From positions 873,572,626 to 873,636,625 of the forward strand of contig NC_081409.1 in NCBI RefSeq assembly GCF_030272615.1: DNA of 64,000 nt, given 5' to 3'. The translations under genes were made by a program, and so were the position numbers. Source of the DNA: Cryptomeria japonica. Lineage: Eukaryota; Streptophyta; Pinopsida; Cupressales; Cupressaceae. Below are positions 35,740 through 45,822 of the stretch, one piece after another. The notes beneath the pieces were generated by a model that worked only from the letters and a program-made list of their open reading frames with translations, was not told the DNA's origin and did no database searches. Position 1 is the first letter of the stretch. Each line of letters opens with the position of its first letter.

Positions 35740-36189
35740 TTGAAAAATACCTTAAGTTGTCTGATAATGTTTGAAATCTTGAAAGGAATCACTTCACACC
35801 TTCGCCTTGAATGCCTTTCCTCGGATTTCATGCTCTCTACTAATTTGAATGCTCAGTGAATCAAAAATGAAGGAAAACTGATGATTTATAATGAAATTTC
35901 TTTCAACAACTGCATTAAATGCTCATCGGTTAAGTGAAAACTTAACACATCTGCCGGTAAAGAAGAAATCTATCTTCTCACCATCGACTGAGGGTAAATT
36001 GCATGATATTCAATTTGCTACAATACCCCCAAGGGTTGCTTCTCAGTTGGATGAAGCATTTCTTGCCGGTGGAGTAATACTTTGTTCTATCGATGAAGAA
36101 ATAGTCTCATCAACATTCTAATCTATCTTTCTAATCCATTGTTTTGAAAATTCTTGTTTTACGTCATCAACCTTTTCTTTGCCTTTCAA

Positions 36190-36570
36190 ACTGGGTCCTT
36201 TATTATTTGCCGGTGAAGTCTTGCTTCTACAAAATTTTGCAATATGTCCAATTTTGTTACAAGCATAACAAGTCACATTATTCTTCTAAATAGCCTTTCC
36301 ATATCCTATGCTAGTTTGTGTTCTGCATTGATTAGATAAGTGTCCAAATCTTCCACAAACATAACATCTCACATTCATTCTGCAATTTTCTAAATTATGA
36401 CCAACTTTGTTTCATTTGGAACATTGACTGGTGGGTGCATTACTGTTATGATTATTTCTAGATCTACATTGATTTTCTCTATGACCATACTTGTTATAGT
36501 TAAAGCATTTCCCATTAAATTTGTAAGCATTAGGTTATCTTACCAGTTTACTATGATCATGATTGTTTGT
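36190..36570 (-). pseudogene. Element F gag part: about four CCHC zinc knuckles
   Basis: Minus strand, reading left from 36530: a knuckle missing its second cysteine (CFNYNKYGHRENQC), one with a stop in place of the second cysteine (before NKVGHNLENC), then two intact: CYVCGRFGHLSNQC and CYACNKIGHIAKFC. Zinc knuckles bind RNA in gag. Four in a row is more than most copia gags have. The arrangement recalls the C-terminal gag of SIRE-type copia elements (inference). Stops break the frame. Confidence 0.85.
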
Positions 36571-36649
36571 AGTACCAGAACTTTCTCCAACTTCAAATCC
36601 AAGTCCATTTGTAACTCCATTAGGTTTCTAACTTTTCAGCATGTTATCA

Positions 36650-37080
36650 AATTCCTCTGAACTTTTCTTGAATTTCTTTTTGTGTTGATTTGTAGTGGCC
36701 AACTCATTTTCCAGAATTCTCATTTGTCTCATAAGTTCAGTTTTATCATGTTGTGTGTGAATCAGATCTGTCTTTAACATATCATTTCATGACCGAGTCT
36801 TGGATTTTCATTTCTAGCATCATTAAGTCTCCTATTCAAGTCATCTTCATTCTTCTTCTTCTCTTCAATGCCTTTAAAAAATCTCATAGTCATATCTTGC
36901 ATTTCATTCTTCATAGTACTATTTTCTTGTCTCATTTTATTCACAAGCTCATTAAGAGTTTCCTTTTCATCATTATCATTCTACATCTTCTCATGAAGTT
37001 GTTTTCTTTTATTTCTAGCAATAGTAAGTTCTCCATTTGTACTAGTGTCAGAATCTTCCTCAAGTTGTTAGGATTTTTGA
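36650..37080 (-). pseudogene. Element F gag part: coiled coil
   Basis: The frame just inside the primer site reads a charged heptad-rich stretch (NELVNKMRQENSTMKNEM, FFKGIEEKKNEDDLNRRL, ILENELATTNQHKKKFKKS), then LGFEVGESSG before the knuckles. The N-terminal UBN2 gag domain is missing, so the interior starts in mid-gag. A few stops occur. It resembles the coiled-coil end of SIRE-type gag. Confidence 0.75.
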
Positions 37081-37093
37081 AAATAGAGGACCA

Positions 37094-37106
37094 GGCTCTG
37101 ACACCA
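37094..37106 (-). other. Primer binding site of element F
   Basis: Minus strand TGGTGTCAGAGCC follows the LTR end. One change (A to G) from TGGTATCAGAGCC. Confidence 0.82.
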
Positions 37107-37108
37107 AT

Positions 37109-37723
37109 TGTTAGGATTAATGATAGTCCCAAAGATACTGAGGGGGGGGGTGAATCAATACCTAACTGGTTAACATAATATTTAACGTTATTAAGTAGTT
37201 TGCATTCTAAAATAGTGTACCGATAAATATGAATTAATGCAATAAACAAGAACAATAAAGACAACATAGAAAACACACCATAACACAAGATGTTTAACGA
37301 GGAAACCCAGTGTCGAAAAAACCTCGGTGGGATTTGTGACCCACAATATTCATTCACTGGCCAATAAATAAATATTACTTACAATGAGGGGCTTGCACAT
37401 GTAGGAAGGTCAACTGCCTAGAACTCACTGCTCAATTTACAAGATAGAAGTCTCACTGACTTACAAAATAGATTATCAAAATCCAATACAATGTACTGCT
37501 TCAAATCAGCATCAACTATGCCAGGTTCAGTACCGGTTTAAGCTCATTCTATAACCAAAAGCTTCATTGTCAACTTATATCTCCTTATACAAAATTATCG
37601 CTCATTCATGCTATCCTTCTCATATATTTCTTTCTTACTACACAAAATGACCTGTAAGATCTCATACATATATACAAGTCTTTTACAATATGCCATGTCA
37701 GCTTTACAAAAGATAATTACATT
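37109..37723 (-). repeat. 5' LTR of element F, inner part
   Basis: First 615 bases of the right LTR, interrupted by T after ...ATAATTACATT. The rest is at 58458-58667. Confidence 0.92.
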
Positions 37724-39279
37724 TGTAGACGTCTAAAAATGGTCAATGCTTCCGAAATCATACTTTAACATTTGCGCATTGCCTTATTTTAGGGTTTTTG
37801 CGTCACATTAACATTTCTCCTATGTCGCGCACTTGGTCTTTATCCTTTGTGAGCATCGAGTCCTTCTTCTGCATTTTTCATTTGTCTCGCTTTCGAATTT
37901 GGTCTTGTCGATAACAATCTTCAGTCATGATTTTGATCCATCTTATCCTGTCGCATCAATGTGCATGCTCATTTGTCATATTTTGACATCGTCAATTCGA
38001 TTTCATTTTGGACATCATCAATCCTAATTAGGGTTTTGTCCTCTTATCATTCTTGTCATCTTGCAATCGATTTGTCATTGATCGTTGTCATTTTCAATCT
38101 TATCATCATGCGATCGATTTGTCATCAATCGTTGTCATTTTCAATCTTGTCATCTTGCGATCGATTTGTCATCGATCATGGTCATTTTCAATCTTGTCGT
38201 TTTGCAATCTATTTTGTCATTGATCCTTTTCTTCTTGTCAATTTTGTCATTTTGCGATCGATTTGTCATCGATCGTCATCTTTCTCGATCATGTCAATTT
38301 GGATCAATTAGTCATTGTTCCTCGTCAATTGGCACATTTATCAATCAAATCACTTATCAGCATTCGTCTTTTATCAAGTCAAAATCATGATCAAATTGAT
38401 CCTTCAATCAAGACCTAATTGTCATCCTTGCATTTCTAATTCATCTTCTAGGGTTTCATGATTTATTCATTTAACCTTGTTTGTCATTTCTCCCTTCAGG
38501 TTAAATAATTTATTTATTTATCCTAAGTCGTCTTGTCACAATTAAATGTTTATTTAATTGGCTAACTAATTCCTCCCTCTTTGTGAATTAATTAATAAAT
38601 GAAAAATTGTTAATTAATTCACTTAATTCCTAATTTCCTCATTTTCTAATTTTCCTAATTAACCTAATTTCCTCATTTCTAATTTCCTAATTTCTAATTC
38701 ATCTAATTTCAATTTTCTCCTATATTTCTCCTAATTTCATGGGAATGACATAGCAAATTTGTCATAATTTGTCATAATTGACAATCAATCAATTTTGACA
38801 TAGCAATTTGTCATAATTGACAATCAATCAATCTTGCATAGAAAGTGTCAATTTGTCATAATTTGTCATAATTGTCATTCTTGATTTGAAATTTCCTTTC
38901 AAATCTCCTCATGCTAATCTTGTCTTTTCTCCAATTTATCTATAAATTGGATGAATTTCTTCAATCAAAGGCCCTGGTCAAATCAATCACGCTTCTAGTA
39001 CCCTTATGCTGTTGTCTCGTCTTGTCTACTTGCTTTCACACCATGCTTATGCACTAGTAGGTGAGAACCACAAAACAAAGCTATTTGAAGGAGAAAGAAG
39101 GACAATGGAGCCACATGAAGGAGACATCTACATTTGGTTTGCTTAGATTTCATATTGAATGTCTTGTTTTCATGTTTTCATTGAATGTAATTAGGATTGG
39201 TCATTGCAATTGAGTTTTTCGTGATTGAACTAGGCTAATGTTTACATTGCTTTGATGATTTCCACATTTCCTATCTACA
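37724..39279 (+). repeat. 5' LTR of element T
   Basis: Starts TGTAGACGTCTAAAAATGG, ends TATCTACA. Holds a run of ~45-base units built on GATCGATTTGTCATCGATCG (38045-38300), and further repeats of TTTGTCATAATTGACAATC (38755-38870). A candidate TATA box TATAAAT lies at 38941-38947, inside CCAATTTATCTATAAATTGG, a perfect 9-base inverted repeat. Open frames 37833-38390 are this repeat and recur in the other LTR; not genes. Confidence 0.93.
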
Positions 39280-39284
39280 TTAAT

Positions 39285-39302
39285 TGGTGAACCCGACGTG
39301 AA
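39285..39302 (+). other. Primer binding site of element T
   Basis: TGGTGAACCCGACGTGAA begins five bases after the LTR end. It would pair with a tRNA 3' end reading TTCACGTCGGGTTCACCA. I cannot name that tRNA with confidence. It is clearly not the initiator tRNA-Met site of the copia elements. Confidence 0.75.
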
Positions 39303-41180
39303 ATAACCCCCTAACCATGCTTTTGAGTGCTTTTGAGATGATTTGCAGGTAAAAAACCCAACAAACAGGGTAATGCAGGGCTTTCTGAGAACTTCTATGC
39401 CTATGTAGGAGCAAACTGTGCCTGTGCCAAGCATTATGCGCCTGTGTCAAGGACTTCTGTGCCTATGTCAAAGGGATCTACGCCTATGTTACTACATTCT
39501 GCACCTATCTTACTGCATTCTACGCCTGTGTAAGACATTCTGCGTCTGTGTAAGGCCAGAAACAGAGGTAAAAGGCACTGTTTTTACTTGCAAATTGCTT
39601 TGTTTTGCATTCTATTTCTACATTTTGGTTTTTCTTTGGTACTGATTCTTTGTGTAGCACCTTGGCATTACGCATGGCAAAGACAAAAATGAAACTACTA
39701 ACAAATTTTATGCAGGTTCACTAGTCAAAGATCAAACAAATCAAACTTCTGACTTGGTGGTTTTGCAGGTTGCCTTGTACTCCAACTAAACTTTGTGTTT
39801 GTAATTCATAATTAGGCACCTAGTATGATTGCTAAATAGGATGGAATGAACGTGTGTTTACTTTGATTATTGAGTTTGACATTGGAGTAGGAGAGTATGC
39901 TCTCATCCTTATTAGGGTGATCAGAAATCCAGATCTTCGATACCATTCTCAGGGCTCAGATTGTTTGTTACCTTTAGAGGGCCTGCCTTCCCGACCATTT
40001 GCTTTCTTTTGCAAGAAAGTGATAATCGTGAGAAGGAATGACCCAAAGTGAGTATATCTAGAATACCTTGGCATTCTAACTCACTATAAATAAATACCTA
40101 ATGGGCGAAAGCTTTGAAGGAAGGGTTACATGGGAATTGTAGTTACTTGGGAAGTGATGACCCTTGGACTCTTTCTCATATCAACATCTAAGTAGGGCCT
40201 CAAGGTCTAAATCATGCTTGTGTGACTACATTTGTTTGGTATCTTGGTGGGCTTAATGTCTCAATCACGCTTGCATGATACCAAGGAGTAATGCTTAACA
40301 GAAATCCTTACTAAACACCTTGTATTTAGAGGCCAAAAATCCTTCTAGTTGCTTGAGAAGGACAAGTTTGGATACTTGGAAGAGTTACTAAGTTCGCCAT
40401 GGGGAGATTTCCATGGGGACTGATGCTTGGCTGCCCTGAGAAGTGAGTGCCATGGAGGGGAGCCCATGGGGTTAAGCATCTATGTATTCTCCTTGAATCT
40501 CATAACGAGTCTACCTCTCAAGTACCTACTGCCCTTACCTACCATAAGAAATGTGTGAATGAGCATGATTGTCTTGAGTCTAAGTTAAAATATCTTGTCT
40601 TCTTTGCTTGTCAAAAGTTGAGTTGTGTCTCATTTCAAAAACAAGACAAATTAATTCAAAACAAGGTTAAACACAAGACTATTTCATTCAACAAAGTTCA
40701 AAACACCTTCAAACATGGTTGTCAAACATTTTTCAAAATCTTGTCTCAACATTCATGTCACTTAGATTTAGGTTCATCCTAGGTTTGCATTTTGCAAATT
40801 CATTGTCAATTACCAAGGTTAAGTTTCACCTAGGTCACACTCCTTTGCATATCAATAAGGGTCATCCATTTTTGCATGTGTCCTCTTGCATTAGAGTAAT
40901 ACCATTTCATAATTCAACCTTAGGTTTTGCCTTAGGTTGACATTGTCATACATTTGCATTTGCATACCCTAGGTCTCTTCATCAAGCTTAGGTCATTATC
41001 ATATCATATTAGGGTCATTTGCATAGTAATTGTCCCTTTGCATATAGTGCCAAAACTAGGTTTTGTCATACTTGACTAATGCAAATCTTTGATACAACCC
41101 TAAGACATTGTTAAGAAGTCTAGACCTTATCAAACTTTTGTCTTTTTGTCATCAATGTCATTTGGTCAAACCTAGCTTAG
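39303..41180 (+). other. Leader of element T, first part
   Basis: Mostly non-coding. 39390-39565 holds six to eight degenerate copies of a (T/G)CGCCT(A/G)TGT unit. Beyond that are short open frames (39854-40051, 40447-40782) without recognisable domains and with ordinary stop spacing. Ends at the CTTAG target of copia G. Resumes at 48914. Confidence 0.7.
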
Positions 41181-41644
41181 TGTTGGTGTAAATAATATTC
41201 ATTTTGGATATTATTACACTTACTTAAGTTAACTTAGGATAATGCATCTCTTATGCATCTCTTCGTAGTTTGGATTTGAGACACTTAGGGAAGTGTGCAC
41301 ATAGGGATAGAGCTTGTAGGAGAAATTCCACTTTTTGTGGTCATATTTTGCTATTACACTCCACATTCAGTGGGTCATCCACCTCTTATGGAATATTATA
41401 TTATTTCTCCTACCTACCCCTAGTATTTTCTACCTACCCTTGTTTCTCATTGAACCACATGTCATATTTGTGTGCTCATACATCCAGATGGCCTTGCCTA
41501 TATAAGCAAGCCTATTTTCATTGCATTAAAGAATCCAGTTGATCATTTTGCATATTGATGAGAATATAGTTTGTTCTTGTCATTCTATTTTATTCTCTCT
41601 TATTTGTGCTTTCCATTGCCTCTTGATCTTGGCAAAATCTCACA
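41181..41644 (+). repeat. 5' LTR of copia G
   Basis: 464 bp, TGTTGGTGTAAATAATATTC to AATCTCACA. TATA box TATATAA at 41499-41505. The primer site follows with no gap. Confidence 0.93.
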
Positions 41645-41657
41645 TGGTATCAGAGCC
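41645..41657 (+). other. Primer binding site of copia G (outer copy)
   Basis: TGGTATCAGAGCC, a perfect initiator tRNA-Met-type site, immediately after the LTR. Confidence 0.92.
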
Positions 41658-42014
41658 ATTAGAGTGCCATTGGTTTGCCAATTGAGAGAATTTTGGGGTT
41701 TGCATTTTGGAGCTTTCTATTGTAGGTTATTATTGGAGCTTCTTGGGTCAGATCTGAGGCCACCATTGGATTGAGGAGGTTTGAGAAAGTAAGAATCACC
41801 TTTTATTTCATCCAAATCCGACATCTGAGACCAAATCTAGAGCCGTTTGAGGGTGGAGGGTGGTGACTTGTCCCAACAGCGATCTACAATTTTGGATCAT
41901 TTTTGGTCAAATCAGTCATCGCCATTGCACTCAGAAGGCCCAAAAACCCCAAGATCGACTGTCAATTCATCGAAATCGGCCTCCGTCACCCCGAGTTGAA
42001 AAAATCTCCCCTCC
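41658..42014 (+). other. Leader of copia G (outer copy)
   Basis: Non-coding leader, related but not identical to the leader of the inverted copy at 45600-45760. Ends where the inverted integrase text begins, near 42015-42030. Confidence 0.7.
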
Positions 42015-43400
42015 CAGCCATATTGGAGGAAGGTGGAGAAGGTAGAGAGGCTAAGCTAGGAGAGCTTTCCTCAAAGTGAACACTCCTCTCAATGAATACC
42101 ACATGTGTCTCTAGATCCATCAATATGTATTCCTTAACACCCTCAGGATATCCAACAAATATGCAAGGCTAACTCTGAGGTTCCAATGCCTTGCGTTTCT
42201 GCGGAGGTATGCGAGCCCATGCTGGACACCCAAAGACTCTGAAATGTCTCACAATCGATTTCCTACTAGCCCAAGCTTCAAATGGAGTAATACCTTGCAA
42301 AGCTTTGTGAGGAACCCAATTTTGGATGTGTGTGGCACAACTGATAGCCTCTACCCAAAAGGCAGGATCAAGAGAACGTGCATGTATGATACAACTAGCC
42401 ATTTCTTTGAGAGTTCTATTCTTGCGTTCTGCAACCCCGTTCTACTATGGAGTGTATGCTACAGAATGTTGAAGATCAATCCCCTCAAATGTACAAAAAT
42501 CCTCAAGTCTCTTATTCACATATTCCCTTCCATTATCTGTGCAAAGAATCTTGACAACTTTCCCTGATTGCTTCTCCACACGAGTCTTGAAGTCCTAAAA
42601 TCAGTCAAATACTTCACTCTTATGAATGAGAAAGTAGACCCAAGTGAAGCGGGAGTAGTCATCAATGAAGGTGAGAACATAGTGGGCCTTGCTAAATGAA
42701 GGTGCTGGAAATGGACTTGCTACATCGTTGTGAACAAGTTGAAGAACTTCCAAAGCTCTCCAAGCTTTCCCCTTATCAAACTTCTCTTCGGGATGCTTGC
42801 CTATGGAACAACCTGAACATACACCCTCTAAAAAACTGATTCGAGGTAGACCTGTGACCATGTCTTTAGTGCTTAGCTGCTGAAGATAGCGGTAGTTGAG
42901 GTGACCAAACTGCTCATGCCATAGCTTACTTTCTGAATTTGAATGAGTAAGCAAGGCCCTAGAAGGTGAAGTTGGCACAAAGTGGAAGAATGAATAAAGC
43001 CTTGAGTTGTCATTGACTTGTCCCACTACTACCAAGGCATCATCATCAAGTTCCTTTACCACAACTGAATCTGGTGTAAACTCAACCTTTTTCCCATTCC
43101 CATAGTGAGTGATTTGGTAGATGGAGAGAAGGTTGGTAGACAAGTTACGAACATAGAGAAAATTTTCAAATGTTCCATCATCCATGTCAACTGAACCTTT
43201 CCCTTCAACCTCTACTTGTGTGTCATCACCTATGTAAATGTGAGGTACCTTAGATGGCTCCAATGAAGAAAACTGCTCCTTTGTAGAACCCATGTGATAT
43301 GAGGCACCCAAGTCAAGTATCCATTGCTATGAAGAACCTGTTGTAGCCACAAATGCTTTCCCTTTTCCCTTAGACTGTGAGGAAGTGGAAGGAGATGAAT
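42015..43400 (-). pseudogene. Copia G inverted copy: protease and integrase (broken)
   Basis: Minus strand. Protease site WILDLGASYHM near 43290-43330 has leucine where serine is expected (TTG for TCG). The 236-codon frame 42601-43311 includes LWHEQFGHLNYRYL and GVCSGCSIGK (zinc site HHCC), QLVHNDVASP and FIDDYSRFTWVYF. The core continues with CTDNGREY and NGVAERKN, keeping D, D and E, but two adjacent TAG codons stand before NGVAERKN where CAG CAG is usual. 42169-42402 gives the linker FRVFGCPAWARIP; the tail GYPEGVKEY runs to about 42030. It ends at the inversion breakpoint. Confidence 0.9.
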
Positions 43401-43482
43401 CCTTCTTTATGTAGGCGAATGGCAAGTTGATGTTGTTTTTCTTAAGAAGATTGGTTAACTCATCAACTTGCTTTGCGTGGCA

Positions 43483-44316
43483 TCAATGCTCATCATGACC
43501 ATACTTTTTGCAATATGCACAAGTTGGTTTATCCTTCTTAGGTAGAGTCCCCTTCTTGAAAGAGGATGAAAAATTACCTTGTGATGGAGAGGATGATTTC
43601 CCTTTTTCCTGGTGTGGCTTAGACTTAGATTGCTTCTTCTTCTTGTTGGAATCTTTGCCTTGACTTCCTTGATTCCCTTGATTAGCCACCAAAGCCTTGG
43701 ACTTTGAAGACTTGAGAAATCCCATGTTCAAGAACTTAGATTGTTCCAATATCAACATTTCTGTGAAAGCATCAAATGAAGGCATAACATAAGAACTCCC
43801 CACTGTCAAACGATGAGTTTGGAAGCTAGACACAACTGCTGCATATTCTAGTGCAAGCTTATCCAACAAGTTGAATATCAACTGAGCATCTTTTTTGTCA
43901 ATTCCACAATCCTTAAGCTTTTCTCTTAGCTCATTTGCTTTGGTGACATAATCTTGGATTATATCAAAACTCTTGGTATCTAAGTTGGTGAGCTCATTGT
44001 CAATTTGATAGCCTCTGATTTCATCAACTTGTCCATACAATTTCTGAAACATATCCCAAGCCTCCTTGATTGTTTTACACTTCTCAATGTGAAAAATGAG
44101 GTCATTTGATACATACTTGCGTAAGGTTCCAAGAGCCATGCAATTATTTGTGAGCCATTCTAATTGAGCAATTGGATCAGCCTTAGGATTAGGTGGTGTT
44201 GTTATTGTTCCATCTATGTAGTGTGTGAGACCCTTTTCCATTAATTTACTCCATACTTTAATTTTCCATGATGCATAATTATGTGGAGTTAAAGGTGGAA
44301 ATTTATTAGGACTCAT
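43483..44316 (-). CDS. Copia G inverted copy: gag
   Basis: The open frame begins at 44439, but the natural start is ATG 44316 (MSPNKFPPLTPHNYASWKIK), giving 277 codons. Residues about 10-210 form a UBN2-type gag (KTIKEAWDMFQKLYG, NELTNLDTKSFDIIQDY, FNLLDKLALEYAAVVSSF). A Lys/Ser/Gln-rich linker leads to the start of a CCHC knuckle (CAYCKKYGHDEH) where TGA/TAG cuts the frame before the last cysteine. Gag builds the particle. This is the longest intact gag in the window. It lies in the inverted segment, so it faces away from the 5' LTR promoter of G. Confidence 0.88.
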   Translation of the reverse strand: MSPNKFPPLTPHNYASWKIKVWSKLMEKGLTHYIDGTITTPPNPKADPIAQLEWLTNNCMALGTLRKYVSNDLIFHIEKCKTIKEAWDMFQKLYGQVDEIRGYQIDNELTNLDTKSFDIIQDYVTKANELREKLKDCGIDKKDAQLIFNLLDKLALEYAAVVSSFQTHRLTVGSSYVMPSFDAFTEMLILEQSKFLNMGFLKSSKSKALVANQGNQGSQGKDSNKKKKQSKSKPHQEKGKSSSPSQGNFSSSFKKGTLPKKDKPTCAYCKKYGHDEH

Positions 44317-45745
44317 TGCAACAAAAATGGAAAGAGCACAAAGAGAGGCACAATCACACAAGACACCCCCCCAAATGTGATGATTTTGGCACTTTATAAG
44401 TAGTGCATATACAATGGGCCACTTGCAAAAAAAAGGCAAAGTGGACTTCTAATTTACAATTTTACAACTACCTCAATAAGGCCAAAAAGAGACTCAAACT
44501 GATAATGCAAGAGATCTAACTAAGATCCAAGCAATTTACAAGTACCTAATAGGCCAAATAAGACCAATATCTGAAAGTACAATTTCCACTCAAAATCTCT
44601 GAAATCTGATCATAGATTATGAAAGTAGACAAAAAAATAAGCACTTTAAAAAAAATGGCACCTAAAAAGGAGGTCGTATGAGCTCAAACGAGGCCTTTGA
44701 AGTTGCAGAATTGAGGATTAGATAGGTACAGCTGAGAGAATCCAAAAATTCTAAAAACCTTGTGCACTAAAATCAGAAAATAACCACACCACTACGAAGA
44801 TCATGAAATTTTAGCCCATTTCAAAAAAAATTGCAACTAAAAAAGAGCAAAAATGAGCAAGATATGGCCTTTCAAAGTTGGACTGCAAAACTGAAAAGCC
44901 CAATGGAGAGGGGTCAAAAAATTTCCAAAAAGTGCTGATGTGGTGCTGATGTCAGAAATTCATTATGTTAAATTTGATGACCGTATGACCGTCGCGAAAA
45001 CTTCCCTCCCTGCTGACTGGGCATCCGTACTGTACGGACAGGCTGATGTGGCAGATGATTATGCAGTACGGCTGATAGGGCATATGGATATGATGTGGCA
45101 CTGCGTGGCGGGTGACATGGCATACGGACCTAACGTGTCACTATGTAGGGTGGCCACATGGTAGATGTGGGTCGCTGATTTAAAAAATGTTGGCGGAAGG
45201 GGGCGTTGTCGGAGAGGAATATCCCGGCCGGCCGGGAGCCATGGTCATCGAGAGTCGAGGGGAGGCCGGTGGTGGGCTAGTAGCCAAGGCAGCCAGCGGG
45301 GGCGGCGATGGCGAGCAGTGACGTGGAGGAAGCCAGGAGGATGGGACAGTCGGCGACGGCGGCGGCGGGCTCTGGAGGGTACACGGGTGCAAAGACCGGT
45401 AGGTACTGGCGGTAGAGTAGGTACAACCTGCAACACCTGCGACATGCAGGTACGGGGGGTCTGCAGACCCCCAAACACAGCAATATATTTTTTTTGGTTT
45501 TTTTTTTATTGCCTTTGAATTTTTTTTTTTGAAATTTTTTTTTGAAATCCGTACGATAATAGCCAAAATGGGGAAAAAAAATTTCTCACCAAAATAGGTC
45601 GACTTTATAGTCGAAATTTATGGAAATGGCCTCCTGGATTCAACGGTGATGTCCAAATTGCTGTATGACCCCCCCAAAAAATGAAGATCCCCAAATCCAA
45701 AAATAGAAGCCTTCCACGATGTCTCCAAAAACCGATCAATGAAGC
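44317..45745 (-). other. Leader of the inverted copia G copy, with a GC-rich island
   Basis: About 1.4 kb between gag and the inner primer site. 45180-45480 is strikingly GC-rich for this window (CCGGCCGGCCGGG, GGCGACGGCGGCGGCGGG). Several overlapping open frames on both strands cover it, all low-complexity Arg/Pro/Gly readings. I do not call a gene here. Confidence 0.65.
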
Positions 45746-45822
45746 CCCAATGGCACTGATACCATGTAGGATTTTGCCAAGATCAAGGGCACAATGAAAA
45801 GCATAAAAGAGACAATAGAATG
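45746..45822 (-). repeat. Inner LTR end and primer site of the inverted copy
   Basis: Minus strand shows the last ~50 bases of the G LTR (…TTGATCTTGGCAAAATC, then CTACA) followed by TGGTATCAGTGCC, a primer site with one change. The LTR text stops at about 45822, where plus-strand integrase text begins with no spacer. This shows that the 5' end of a second element copy was joined here. Confidence 0.88.

Noticed and set aside
38045-38300. Possible satellite or centromere repeat
   Set aside because: The units are confined to the LTRs of T and are few.
37833-38390. Open frames repeated at 57130-57608, looking like a duplicated gene
   Set aside because: They are translations of short GATCG-type repeats within the two LTRs of element T.
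39285-39302. A tRNA gene fragment
   Set aside because: Only an 18-base primer site next to an LTR; no cloverleaf could be formed.
45165-45566. 117- and 128-codon frames on both strands in the GC-rich island
   Set aside because: Low-complexity Arg/Gly or Pro/Ser readings of a GC-rich stretch, with no start context or homology by eye.
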